A stretch of DNA of 33,762 nt from Muribaculum sp. Lineage in GTDB: Bacteria > Bacteroidota > Bacteroidia > Bacteroidales > Muribaculaceae. Of the stretch, positions 8,693-17,296 are shown one piece after another (position 1 is the first letter of the stretch; each line of letters opens with the position of its first letter). The notes under the pieces were generated by a model, which was not told where the DNA came from, did not search any database, and saw only the letters and a list, made by a program, of their open reading frames with translations. A program made the position numbers and the translations under genes. The DNA is taken from contig JAMPAZ010000013.1 in NCBI GenBank assembly GCA_023666965.1, positions 1 through 33,762 of the forward strand, given 5' to 3'.

Positions 8693-11116
8693 TTAATTCA
8701 CGACGAGTATCTTAGCTACTACGTCGCCTGTGGAGCCGTCTTCGTTTTGCGAGGCGTATACAAAGTATACGCCTGTGCGTACGCGCTCGCCCCCCGGATT
8801 GCATCCGTCCCATATCACCATTCCTCCTTCTGAACGTGTTTGATAAAATACGTTTCCGGCCGTATCGGCAATCTTCACCAAAGAGTGGTCCATAAGTCCT
8901 TTTATAGTAATCCAACCGGTATATTCGGGGCGTACCGGATTAGGATAGGCATAGACTTCGGAATAGTCGTTCTCGGCCGGAGCTGACGTAGAGCTATATG
9001 CGGCCAGGCCATATTCGGTGCCGAAATACACTTTGTTGTTTGTCGGGTCGCAGGCCACGGTATGGACTGTGTTGGAGGGCAAATAACTGTTGTCTGTGTT
9101 GAAGTTTTCGATAATCTCCTTTCCATCGGCGCTTACTAAGTACACTCCTGATGCAGTCGTGGCTATCCACTTGCGGTTGGCTCCGTCGACTGCAATAGCC
9201 GACACCTGTTGGTTTTGGAGCAGATAGTCGGCATAGTTTGTTCCGTCGTTTCGCGGCACTTTAACGCGTTCGACTGTGCCGGTGGCAGTGGTCATGGCTT
9301 GGGCATTGTGGATGACGATGACTCCGTCTTCAGTGCCGACCCAGATGTCGCCGTTGTGGTCTTCGACCATCGCGGTTATAGATGCCGGACCGAACGAGCG
9401 GCCGTCCTGGTCGACAAATTTGTTGCGTATATAGCTCGAATCGTCCGAAAGATTGTCTATTGTGCCGTTGGTGAAGTATGTGCATAGGTTTTTATCTTCA
9501 TAGCCTTCGGAAATGAACACTATATTTTTGTTCTTCGGATGGGAACAGGGATATATAAGGGCATTTCGGGTGTCGTCGCTCTTGATGCGTGGCAGATTTA
9601 GGGCAATCCAGTCAGATGCCGAAGAAGAGTCCAATCGGCGCTTAGAAGCGGGCAGCACATAGACGCCGACGTTCGGAGCGGGCTTATTGTTGTCGCGATG
9701 GTAGACCCACAGATTGCCTTGTGGGTCGATGGCAATATTCATGGCTGCTCCGCAATAGTCCATGGTCAGCGGGCTGTTGGTCCAGTCATATTTCATCACC
9801 TGTTTTCCATCCTTAATTTTATATATGCCTTCAAACCAAGTGCCCATGTAGTAGGCTTCCGGGTCGTCGGGGTCTGACACGATATTAAATGCCGCTCTTA
9901 GGGCTCCGGAGGAGTTCGAATTGCGAATCTCTACGTCGGCAGTCGCCGGGGTTATATCTTCAATAAATCCGTTTGTGAAGCTGTTTATGTTGGCGGGTGC
10001 CGATATGGACGCAACGTTCGGGTAACGGTTGGCTGCGACGTTGTATAGATAAGCGGTTCCGGAGTCGGTCATGGTCATGCGCTGTACGCCGTCGGCTATG
10101 TTTGTCCCCGCCGGCCGGGAGGGCATCATGACGTGTTCCGGATTCTCCATGTTGCTGTCATAGCGCATACGGCCCAGACCCAGTGAATTGATATACCAGA
10201 GCGAATTGTCGTTGTTTAGTCCGAGAGAATAGTAATTGCGTCCAGATGCTCGGCTCTCTGAGGGAGTTTCGTGGTACGATGCGCTATATTCCCCGTTTTC
10301 GGCTTTTACGACAAAAAATCCGCCACTATTTGACACCATGTAGCGGGAGCCGAGAGGCAGGATGTCAGATGACGAGGGCAAATTCCAGTTCCTGAGGACA
10401 GAAATGCTTTGTGTGTCGGGTTGCGGTCTAAAGACGTTGACTTTTCCGTTTGACTTGTCGGCCGAGAGGACAATTTCGGATGAAATTGCTTCCATGTTGT
10501 TGGCATTAAGTTCACCCAAGTCTGTGAATGAGCCGAACGAACTGATTCGCCCCGATTTGGGCATGGTGTAGATATGTCCGTCCATGCAGATTAGCAGATG
10601 AGAGTCCATGACAGTGACCGCTGTAACCGGCGAGGCATAAATCCCCGACTCGGCGACGCTGTGGTTTTTGAGGTTGAACTTTACGAGGCCGAAGCCGGTG
10701 GCCACGTATGCGCAATCGTCGTCAAATGCGACATCGTTAATGGTGCGGTCGCTGACATATTGTGCATCCTTAATGTCGCTCAGATTCACTGTCGATCCGC
10801 TGTCGTCGAGCAGATCGATGTTTCCCGATTCGTATGCTATGAGGATATAGTTTCGGTCGGGATGGCGATAGAAGTCGGCAATGTCCACGTCGTTGAGCGA
10901 GTTCCGCGATGTATAGCCGAAAGTCTCCTCTGAATCCTTGTCGTAGGAATATAGATTACCTCCCGTCAGGAAGTAGACTTTGTGGCCGGTGTCGAGCACT
11001 TTGACCACATTTGGTGAGTAGTTATTATAGATTTGCCAGTCGCCGATAGCGAGTTGTGCAAGTGCATTTGCCGGCAATAAGGCCGTCAAGAACACTGCTA
11101 ACCATATTTTCAACAT
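8693..11116 (-). CDS. porZ: PorZ-like type IX secretion beta-propeller protein
   Basis: This is an 807-residue secreted protein. Residues 1-21 form a signal peptide (cleavage likely after ALAQ). The bulk is beta-propeller repeats, including blades of the Reg_prop type such as GDIWVGTEDGVIVI and RKWIATTASGVYLV, consistent with PorZ's two seven-bladed propellers. The C-terminal 90 residues (from YAYPNPVRP) form a type IX secretion sorting-domain-like beta-sandwich, as in Porphyromonas PorZ (about 776 residues). PorZ belongs to the outer-surface attachment complex with PorU, PorV and PorQ, which handles sorting and anchoring of secreted cargo. The gene starts 36 bases after rdgB and ends at a strong terminator, so it is the last gene of the nadA-leuS-rdgB group. 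The propeller repeats could suggest a hybrid sensor, but there is no kinase domain or membrane helix. Confidence 0.85.
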   Translation of the reverse strand: MLKIWLAVFLTALLPANALAQLAIGDWQIYNNYSPNVVKVLDTGHKVYFLTGGNLYSYDKDSEETFGYTSRNSLNDVDIADFYRHPDRNYILIAYESGNIDLLDDSGSTVNLSDIKDAQYVSDRTINDVAFDDDCAYVATGFGLVKFNLKNHSVAESGIYASPVTAVTVMDSHLLICMDGHIYTMPKSGRISSFGSFTDLGELNANNMEAISSEIVLSADKSNGKVNVFRPQPDTQSISVLRNWNLPSSSDILPLGSRYMVSNSGGFFVVKAENGEYSASYHETPSESRASGRNYYSLGLNNDNSLWYINSLGLGRMRYDSNMENPEHVMMPSRPAGTNIADGVQRMTMTDSGTAYLYNVAANRYPNVASISAPANINSFTNGFIEDITPATADVEIRNSNSSGALRAAFNIVSDPDDPEAYYMGTWFEGIYKIKDGKQVMKYDWTNSPLTMDYCGAAMNIAIDPQGNLWVYHRDNNKPAPNVGVYVLPASKRRLDSSSASDWIALNLPRIKSDDTRNALIYPCSHPKNKNIVFISEGYEDKNLCTYFTNGTIDNLSDDSSYIRNKFVDQDGRSFGPASITAMVEDHNGDIWVGTEDGVIVIHNAQAMTTATGTVERVKVPRNDGTNYADYLLQNQQVSAIAVDGANRKWIATTASGVYLVSADGKEIIENFNTDNSYLPSNTVHTVACDPTNNKVYFGTEYGLAAYSSTSAPAENDYSEVYAYPNPVRPEYTGWITIKGLMDHSLVKIADTAGNVFYQTRSEGGMVIWDGCNPGGERVRTGVYFVYASQNEDGSTGDVVAKILVVN

Positions 11117-11152
11117 ATAAAGCCGATATAATACGAGTGAGGATAATGATAT

Positions 11153-11728
11153 TTACTTTAATAGATATTCCAGGAGTTTTCGCATGGCACGTCCGCGATG
11201 GCTTATGGCGTTTTTGGCCTCGGCATCCATCTCGGCAAAGGTCGTGTCGCGTCCGTCGGGCATGAACACCGGGTCGTAGCCGAATCCGCTGTCGCCCTTG
11301 GGTGCATCGGTAATTGTGCCTTCGACTATCCCGTCCATAAGACGCTCTTTATCGCCTTCGACCAGCGCTATGACAGTGCGGAACCGTGCGGAGCGGTCTG
11401 TCGTGCCTTCCATGTTTTTTAGCAGAAGGCGCATATTCGCCTCGGAGTCATGTCCTGGTCCGGCATAACGTGCCGAATAAACACCGGGGGCGCCATTCAG
11501 AACGGTAACTTCAAGGCCGGTGTCGTCGGCAAAGCAGTCGTATCCGTAGTGTTGTTTCACATAGCGGGCTTTTATCTGAGCATTGCCTTCGAGGGTGGAA
11601 GCCGTTTCCGGTATATCTTCATTGCAACCGATGTCGGCCAGGCCGAGTATGTTTATGCGGTGCCCGACGATGCTTCTTACTTCGTCGAGTTTGTGGGCGT
11701 TGTTTGTAGCGAACACTAAGTCTCTCAT
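11153..11728 (-). CDS. rdgB: Non-canonical purine NTP pyrophosphatase (RdgB/HAM1)
   Basis: The enzyme hydrolyses dITP, dXTP and ITP to the monophosphate plus pyrophosphate, keeping deaminated purines out of nucleic acids. In 191 residues the family marks are all present: [12 protein letters not shown] at 6-17, Glu41 in the IPET segment, ADDTGLEV at 67-74, GVYSARYAG at 82-90, SGFGYDPVF at 147-155 and SHRGRA at 177-182. I chose the ATG at 11728 because the protein then begins [10 protein letters not shown] as family members do. An upstream in-frame start at 11752 would add eight residues. It lies between leuS and porZ on the same strand. Confidence 0.95.
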   Translation of the reverse strand: MRDLVFATNNAHKLDEVRSIVGHRINILGLADIGCNEDIPETASTLEGNAQIKARYVKQHYGYDCFADDTGLEVTVLNGAPGVYSARYAGPGHDSEANMRLLLKNMEGTTDRSARFRTVIALVEGDKERLMDGIVEGTITDAPKGDSGFGYDPVFMPDGRDTTFAEMDAEAKNAISHRGRAMRKLLEYLLK

Positions 11729-11786
11729 ACCTTTGCGACAATTATGGGTCAATGAAATAACGTATTATATGGTTTAAATATTGTGT

Positions 11787-11816
11787 AGGCCCCGACCTGG
11801 AAAGCAGGCGGAGCCT
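11787..11816 (-). terminator. Imperfect hairpin between leuS and rdgB
   Basis: Arms at 11787-11799 and 11805-11816 (AGGCCCCGACCTG against CAGGCGGAGCCT) pair with one bulge and one mismatch around a 5-base loop. No U-run follows on the minus strand, so this may attenuate rather than end the leuS transcript. A -7-like TAGCTTTG at 11837-11830 could give rdgB a start of its own, but no -33 element was found. Confidence 0.4.
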
Positions 11817-11841
11817 TATATCTGGGAGTCAAAGCTATCGT

Positions 11842-14613
11842 TTATGCCACAACTATGTTGACAATCTTCCCCGGTACAACGATAATCTTTTTTATGGTCT
11901 TGCCTTCAAGCCATTTGGCCGAACCTTCATGCTCGAGGGCAATCTTCTCGACAATCTCTCGGGGTGTGTCGGCGGCCACTTCGATATTGTAGCGGGCTTT
12001 GCCGTTGAACGACACTGCCATCGTGACAACATCTTCTTTCAAATAGTCTTCGTTGTACGAGGGCCATTTTGCGTCGACAATGGTCGTGGTGTTGCCGATT
12101 GCGTGCCATAGTTCTTCAGCGATGTGGGGAGCGAAGGGGGCGAGCACTATTAGTAATTGCGATAGCACTTCGTGGCTGTGGCATTTCTGCTGGCTTAATT
12201 CGTTGACGCAAATCATAAAGGCGGCGATTGAGGTATTGAACGAGAAGTTCTCAATGTCCCATGTCACCTTCTTGATGAGCTTATGCAGCGACTTTAGCGA
12301 CTCCTTCGTCGGCTTCACGTCGGTCACCAGAAGATTATCGCCTTTATAGAAGAGCCCCCACAGCTTTTTCAGGAAGCGGTTGACTCCGTCGATGCCGTTG
12401 GTGTCCCAAGGTTTGCTTTGTTCGAGCGGGCCGAGGAACATTTCGTAGAGGCGTAGTGTATCGGCCCCGTATTTCTCGACAATGTCGTCGGGATTTACGA
12501 CGTTGAACATCGACTTTGACATCTTTTCTACCGCGTAACCGCATACATATTTGCCGTCTTCGAGTATAAACTCGGCACCGTTGAACTCCGGGCGCCAAGC
12601 CTTGAACTTTTCGGTGTCCAGAATGTCGTTGCTGACGATGTTCACGTCGACATGTATCGGTGTGACGTCATAATTCTTTTTAAGGCCATGGGATACGAAT
12701 GTGTTAGTGTCCTTGATTCGGTACACGAAGTTTGAGCGACCTTGAATCATGCCCTGGTTTATGAGCTTTTTGAATGGTTCGTCTTTTACGACTGCGCCCA
12801 GGTCGTAGAGAAATTTGTTCCAGAATCGACTGTAGATGAGGTGGCCGGTGGCATGTTCGGTTCCTCCGATGTATAAGTCGACATCTTGCCAGTATGCGTT
12901 GGCCTCTTTTGAGACGAGGGCTTCGTCGTTGTGTGGATCCATATACCGGAGATAGTACGCCGATGAGCCTGCAAAACCTGGCATGGTGTTCAGCTCGAGT
13001 TGATAGCCCTCCTCAGTATGCCATTCTTTGGCGCGTCCTAAAGGCGGCTCGCCGCTTTCCGTCGGGAGGAATTTGTCTACTTCGGGGAGTAAAAGGGGAA
13101 GCTTGCTCTCGTCGAGCAGATGAGGGATGCCGTCCTTATAATAGACGGGGAATGGCTCGCCCCAATAGCGTTGGCGACTGAATATCGCATCGCGCAGACG
13201 GTAGTTGACCTTGACTTTTCCGATTCCCTTTTCCTCGATGAAGCGTTTTGTGGCGGCGATGGCATCCTTCACTTCCATGCCGTTGAGATTCAGTTCGTCC
13301 CCGGCGGAGTTGATCATTTTCCCGGACTTTGCGTCGAAACTCTCTACGCTGACGTCGCATCCCTCTATAAGAGGTATGATGGGAAGTGAGAAGTGGCGTG
13401 CGAATGCATAGTCGCGGCTGTCGTGGGCCGGAACGGCCATTATGGCTCCGGTGCCGTAACCGGCGAGTACGTAGTCGCTGACCCAAACGGGAATTTTTTT
13501 CCCAGTCAGCGGATTGATGGCGTGCGAGCCGGTGAACACGCCCGACACGGTCTTCTCTATCATTCGCTCGCGTTCCGTCTTATGCTTTACCTCGTTTAGA
13601 TACGCCTCGACAGCCTCTTTTTGTTCCGGGGTGGTCACCATCTTAACGTAGGCGCTTTCGGGGGCAAGAACCATAAACGTCACGCCAAACACGGTGTCGG
13701 CTCGGGTAGTGAATATTTCGAGTTCAACGTCGGAGTCGGCGATGGGGAAACGCATTTCGGCACCCTCTGAACGGCCGATCCAGTTGCGTTGGGTCTCTTT
13801 TAGGGAGTCTGTCCAGTCGATGCGGTCAAGTCCTTCAAGTAGCCTCTGTGCGTAGGCCGACACTCGAAGGCACCATTGATACATCAATTTCTGCTCCACG
13901 GGGTATCCGCCACGGATTGAAAGCCCCTCGCTTACTTCATCGTTGGCGAGGACAGTGCCAAGTTTCGGACACCAGTTGACCATCGTGTTTCCGAGATACG
14001 CTATGCGGTAGTTCATCAGCACGTCACTTTTCTGCTTTTCGTCGAAAGCATTCCATTCGTCGGCTGTGAACGACATCTCTTTTCCGCAAGCGGCGTTGAT
14101 GCCCTCCGTGCCATGCTTTTCAAAATGAGCTGTCAGGTCTGATATAGGCATAGCCTTGTCGGCTGTCTTATCATAGTAGCTTCCGAACATCTTCATAAAT
14201 GCCCATTGGGTCCACTTGTAATATTCAGGGTCGCACGTTTTTATTTCCCTGTCCCAGTCATAGCAGAAGCCTATTTTGTCAAGTTGTCCGCGATAGCGGT
14301 TGATGTTTTGGCGAGTAGTCACTTCCGGATGCTGTCCGGTCTGGATGGCATACTGTTCTGCCGGAAGGCCGTATGCGTCATAGCCCATCGGATGTAGCAC
14401 GTTGAATCCCTGTAGGCGCTTGAAGCGGGAGTAGATGTCGCTTGCGATATAGCCGAGGGGATGTCCCACGTGGAGTCCTGCTCCGGAGGGGTAGGGAAAC
14501 ATGTCGAGGACGTAGAATTTAGGCTTGTCCGGGTTTATTTCGGCTTTATATACGTTGTTGTCTTTCCAATACTGTTGCCAGCGGCTTTCGATGTCTCTAT
14601 GGTTATATTCCAT
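11842..14613 (-). CDS. leuS: Leucyl-tRNA synthetase
   Basis: This class I synthetase charges tRNA-Leu with leucine. The 923-residue protein has the ATP-binding HIGH-type motif HVGH at 48-51, the CP1 editing-domain threonine-rich stretch TTRADTVFG starting at residue 302, and the KMSKS loop at 697-701. The C-terminal anticodon-binding and extension domains follow. It is longer than the E. coli enzyme (860 residues), as I recall is usual for Bacteroidota. The start [16 protein letters not shown] is the family's normal beginning. It lies 37 bases after nadA, so the two are probably co-transcribed. Confidence 0.98.
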   Translation of the reverse strand: MEYNHRDIESRWQQYWKDNNVYKAEINPDKPKFYVLDMFPYPSGAGLHVGHPLGYIASDIYSRFKRLQGFNVLHPMGYDAYGLPAEQYAIQTGQHPEVTTRQNINRYRGQLDKIGFCYDWDREIKTCDPEYYKWTQWAFMKMFGSYYDKTADKAMPISDLTAHFEKHGTEGINAACGKEMSFTADEWNAFDEKQKSDVLMNYRIAYLGNTMVNWCPKLGTVLANDEVSEGLSIRGGYPVEQKLMYQWCLRVSAYAQRLLEGLDRIDWTDSLKETQRNWIGRSEGAEMRFPIADSDVELEIFTTRADTVFGVTFMVLAPESAYVKMVTTPEQKEAVEAYLNEVKHKTERERMIEKTVSGVFTGSHAINPLTGKKIPVWVSDYVLAGYGTGAIMAVPAHDSRDYAFARHFSLPIIPLIEGCDVSVESFDAKSGKMINSAGDELNLNGMEVKDAIAATKRFIEEKGIGKVKVNYRLRDAIFSRQRYWGEPFPVYYKDGIPHLLDESKLPLLLPEVDKFLPTESGEPPLGRAKEWHTEEGYQLELNTMPGFAGSSAYYLRYMDPHNDEALVSKEANAYWQDVDLYIGGTEHATGHLIYSRFWNKFLYDLGAVVKDEPFKKLINQGMIQGRSNFVYRIKDTNTFVSHGLKKNYDVTPIHVDVNIVSNDILDTEKFKAWRPEFNGAEFILEDGKYVCGYAVEKMSKSMFNVVNPDDIVEKYGADTLRLYEMFLGPLEQSKPWDTNGIDGVNRFLKKLWGLFYKGDNLLVTDVKPTKESLKSLHKLIKKVTWDIENFSFNTSIAAFMICVNELSQQKCHSHEVLSQLLIVLAPFAPHIAEELWHAIGNTTTIVDAKWPSYNEDYLKEDVVTMAVSFNGKARYNIEVAADTPREIVEKIALEHEGSAKWLEGKTIKKIIVVPGKIVNIVVA

Positions 14614-14650
14614 TTCTTATTATTGTCGTTATTGTTTTTGTTTGAGTCGG

Positions 14651-15631
14651 TTATAGTCCGAGCTTTTCGCTGATTTCAAGCATACGCTCTATCGGTTTTC
14701 GTCCGAGTTCGGCTATTTCGGGGTCTACTTTGACCTCAGGAGCGAGATATTTAAGCGTGTTGTACAGCTTTTCGAGCGAGTTGAGCTTCATGTATGCGCA
14801 GTCGTTGCACGCGCATGTCGAGTCGTTTGGAGCGGCCGGGATAAAAGTTTTGTCCGGGCAGCGCTTCTGCATTTCGTGCAGGATGCCGCTTTCGGTGGCC
14901 ACGATGAACTCATTTTCATCGCTTTCGACGGCGTATTTTAGCAAGGCCGCTGTGGAGCCTACTTTATCGGAGAGGATGATTATCTGCTGTTTGCACTCCG
15001 GGTGGGCGAGTACTTTGGCATTGGGATGTTGGCGTTTAAGCTCGATGAGCTTTTCGACTGAAAATTCCTCATGCACGTGGCAGGCACCGTTCCACAGTTT
15101 CATCCTACGGCCGGTGATGGAGTTAATGTAGTTGCCGAGATTGCGGTCGGGGCCGAATATTATCGGGGTCTCTTCGGGAAAACTTTCGACAATCTGCCGT
15201 GCATTGCTTGATGTCACTACCACGTCGGTTAGTGCTTTTACCTTGGCCGAAGTATTGACATAGCTTATCACGGTATGTCCCGGATTGTCCTTGATGAAGG
15301 CTTCGAATTCGTCAGCCGGACAGCTGTCGGCGAGCGAGCATCCTGCCGAAAGGTCGGGAATCAGGACTGTCTTGTCGGGGCACAGCATCTTGGCTGTTTC
15401 GCCCATGAAGTTGACACCGCAAAGCACTATGACCGACTCTTTAAGCTTCGACGCTATCTGTGCAAGCGCGAGGCTGTCTCCGATATAGTCCGCGAGGTCT
15501 TGAATCTCGCCTTTTTGGTAGTAATGTGCGAGTATAACGGCATCTCTTTCTTTCTTAAGACGCTTAATTTCTTCTTTCAGATTGATGCCTGGCTCAATAG
15601 GAGCGTCGACGTATCCTTTTTCAACAGTCAT
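14651..15631 (-). CDS. nadA: Quinolinate synthase A
   Basis: NadA condenses iminoaspartate with dihydroxyacetone phosphate to quinolinate, a precursor of NAD, using a [4Fe-4S] cluster. The 326-residue protein has the three expected ligand regions: Cys71 in VLCGVNFMGETA, Cys184 in GACHVHEEF, and a CACNDC cluster at 273-278 in which the last cysteine is the likely ligand. The substrate motifs ILAHYYQ (33-39) and VTSSNA (139-144) are present. No nadB or nadC is in the window, so the partner L-aspartate oxidase must be elsewhere. It is the first gene of the nadA-leuS-rdgB-porZ group and has its own promoter. Confidence 0.97.
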   Translation of the reverse strand: MTVEKGYVDAPIEPGINLKEEIKRLKKERDAVILAHYYQKGEIQDLADYIGDSLALAQIASKLKESVIVLCGVNFMGETAKMLCPDKTVLIPDLSAGCSLADSCPADEFEAFIKDNPGHTVISYVNTSAKVKALTDVVVTSSNARQIVESFPEETPIIFGPDRNLGNYINSITGRRMKLWNGACHVHEEFSVEKLIELKRQHPNAKVLAHPECKQQIIILSDKVGSTAALLKYAVESDENEFIVATESGILHEMQKRCPDKTFIPAAPNDSTCACNDCAYMKLNSLEKLYNTLKYLAPEVKVDPEIAELGRKPIERMLEISEKLGL

Positions 15632-15696
15632 AATGGATTTATGATGATTTAATTATTGCCGGATTGAAAGTCGTATCGCGACAGCTTTCCGTGCGG

Positions 15697-15727
15697 CAAA
15701 GTTACACAGAAATCTACACATTTCAAG
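15697..15727 (-). promoter_or_regulatory. Promoter of nadA group
   Basis: The minus strand reads CTTG at 15727-15724, a 19-base spacer and TAACTTTG at 15704-15697, an exact TAnnTTTG with a three-of-four match to the -33 TTTG. The predicted start is near 15693, giving a leader of about 62 bases before nadA. Confidence 0.55.
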
Positions 15728-15794
15728 CCGATTATGACCCTAAATTTGGCGGGTGGTTGTTAAAGGCTCCTTAAATACACTTTGCGTCGAACTC

Positions 15795-16415
15795 CTATTC
15801 TGTGACGCGGCGCGCCCCTACGTAGCGACTTTTGTAATAGGGTTCAAGTGAGTGGCTGATTGTGATGCCCGAAGAATTGGCCGAATGAATAAAGCTGAAA
15901 GTGCCGTCGCCGTGAATTTCCACTATCATGCCCACGTGTCCCACGGTCATGGTGCCGCCCCTGCGCCCGGAGAAAAATACGAGGTCGCCCGGTCGTAGAG
16001 AGTCGTCGTCCACGGCATCGCCTTGAAGAAATTGACTTCGCGACGATGCGTTGAGCTTCATACCGAATTGATTAAATAGATAGCCGGTAAAGCCTGAGCA
16101 GTCGAATCCTTTAGGCGTCTTGCCTCCACGGCGGTAGCGCAATCCCATAAACTCCTTGGCATGGCTGATCATGTCTGCGATGTAGGCGGGCTGTTCGTCG
16201 TCGACCACCGGACCGCCGAGCGTAGGCAACGTCGGCTTCCAAGCATTGACGTAGGCCAGATGCAGTGATTCCTTTTCTGGGACAGCAATCGAATGATCTA
16301 CAACCGGTGCGCTTGGCTCAGACTTCTGCTTCTTTAGCGACAGTGGCAGGGCCGGAACCGTGAAAACGATTCCTAAAATCAAAGTCGCGATGTATCGAAA
16401 CATTCTGTTGGTCAT
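15795..16415 (-). CDS. NlpC/P60 family cell-wall endopeptidase
   Basis: This is a C40-family cysteine peptidase, predicted to cut peptide bonds in peptidoglycan stems. With the start at 16415 it has 206 residues. An N-terminal hydrophobic signal or anchor covers about 6-25, a linker runs to about 80, and the NlpC/P60 domain has catalytic Cys106 in FDCSGF, His160 in VGHVGM and His177 in FIHSAN. The further upstream start at 16445 would add ten polar residues ahead of the signal. An ATG at 16403 is also possible. It is a single-gene unit between two non-coding stretches. The precise bond cut is not deducible. Confidence 0.92.
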   Translation of the reverse strand: MTNRMFRYIATLILGIVFTVPALPLSLKKQKSEPSAPVVDHSIAVPEKESLHLAYVNAWKPTLPTLGGPVVDDEQPAYIADMISHAKEFMGLRYRRGGKTPKGFDCSGFTGYLFNQFGMKLNASSRSQFLQGDAVDDDSLRPGDLVFFSGRRGGTMTVGHVGMIVEIHGDGTFSFIHSANSSGITISHSLEPYYKSRYVGARRVTE

Positions 16416-16505
16416 GCTAAGGTTAAAAATTAAATCTGCCTTCAATCCGCTAGCACCGCAATTACTCGCTGACTGCGCGGTATTACCATGCCGGTCAATG
16501 CATTA

Positions 16506-16513
16506 CAAAGTTA
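16506..16513 (-). promoter_or_regulatory. Candidate -7 element for the NlpC/P60 gene
   Basis: TAACTTTG on the minus strand matches TAnnTTTG exactly and predicts a start near 16502, about 87 bases before the ATG. No TTTG lies at the usual upstream spacing, so the call rests on the -7 element alone. Confidence 0.42.
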
Positions 16514-16594
16514 CAAAAATTTCCTTAAACCGCCTGTTAACTTAACTTAAAAGGTCGTGTTTCCAAAATATAAGGGGATACAGTTCAAATCTCC

Positions 16595-16690
16595 GTGTAG
16601 CCGGGGCATGAGCGAATGGCGGGGTGTCGCAGAATCTCTGCAATTTACGGGGGGCGCTGCGCTCATGCCCCGGCTACACAAAGATTCTGC
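16595..16690. repeat. Long inverted-repeat element between rpiB and NlpC/P60 gene
   Basis: Perfect 20-bp arms at 16595-16614 and 16660-16679 share the core GCCGGGGCATGAGCG and enclose a 45-base GC-rich spacer. Within the spacer GCAGAATCT (16629-16637) can pair either with the nearby TCTGC (16637-16641) or with AGATTCTGC just outside the main arm (16682-16690), so two alternative folds exist. It is 137 bases past the rpiB stop codon. It may end the rpiB transcript or be a copy of a dispersed palindromic repeat. The rest of the 16416-16815 gap holds only the candidate promoter. Confidence 0.7.
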
Positions 16691-16815
16691 AGTTCGGAAT
16701 AACTCAGTATGCACACAGCCTCATTTCAGTCGGTTCTGCAACGCCTTCGATAATTTTATTTCGATACAGCTTTATCTGTTGTAGCTACGACGTGGTCTGT
16801 TAAGAGGCGAGGTCG

Positions 16816-17268
16816 TTATTTTGTCGGGATTTTTTCTATGCGACGTTGATGGCGACCGCCCTCAAATTCAGTGTCGAGAAATGCATCGACTATTTCAAGC
16901 GCAAGCTCCGGCGATATGAAACGCGCCGGAAGGACTAATATGTTTGCATTGTTGTGTTGGCGCGCCAGGCGGGCCAGTTCAACGTTCCAGCAGAGTGCCG
17001 AGCGGATACCCTGATGCTTGTTTAGGGTCATGTTTATGCCATTGCCGCTTCCACAAATACCGATTCCCGGGTAGTCGCGTCCTGTCTCAACCGCTTCCGC
17101 GCATGGATGTGCAAAGTCGGCATAGTCGCAACTTTCAGGAGATGAGGTTCCGAAGTCTTCATATTCCACACCTTTGGCAATCAGATAGCCTTCGACGATG
17201 TTTTTCAGTTCATAGCCCGCATGGTCGGAGCAGATGGCGAGTTTTTTGTCTGGTTCAAGTATTGACAT
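16816..17268 (-). CDS. rpiB: Ribose-5-phosphate isomerase B
   Basis: RpiB interconverts ribose 5-phosphate and ribulose 5-phosphate in the pentose phosphate pathway. The 150-residue protein carries the family residues: Asp15-His16 in CSDHAG, Cys72 in the GICGSGNG phosphate loop (the E. coli Cys66 equivalent) and His105 in QHNNAN. I chose the ATG at 17268 because it gives the normal family N-terminus. An open frame extends upstream to 17355, but those extra 29 residues overlap the end of the ABC transporter gene and have no family match. The gene starts 28 bases after the ABC exporter stop, so they are probably co-transcribed. Confidence 0.96.
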   Translation of the reverse strand: MSILEPDKKLAICSDHAGYELKNIVEGYLIAKGVEYEDFGTSSPESCDYADFAHPCAEAVETGRDYPGIGICGSGNGINMTLNKHQGIRSALCWNVELARLARQHNNANILVLPARFISPELALEIVDAFLDTEFEGGRHQRRIEKIPTK

Positions 17269-17296
17269 AATGTTTCTGGGGTATATTGTTGTGTTA

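Noticed and set aside
8693-11116. Hybrid two-component sensor, suggested by Reg_prop repeats
   Set aside because: There is no membrane helix beyond the signal peptide and no kinase or receiver domain. The C-terminal sorting domain points to PorZ.
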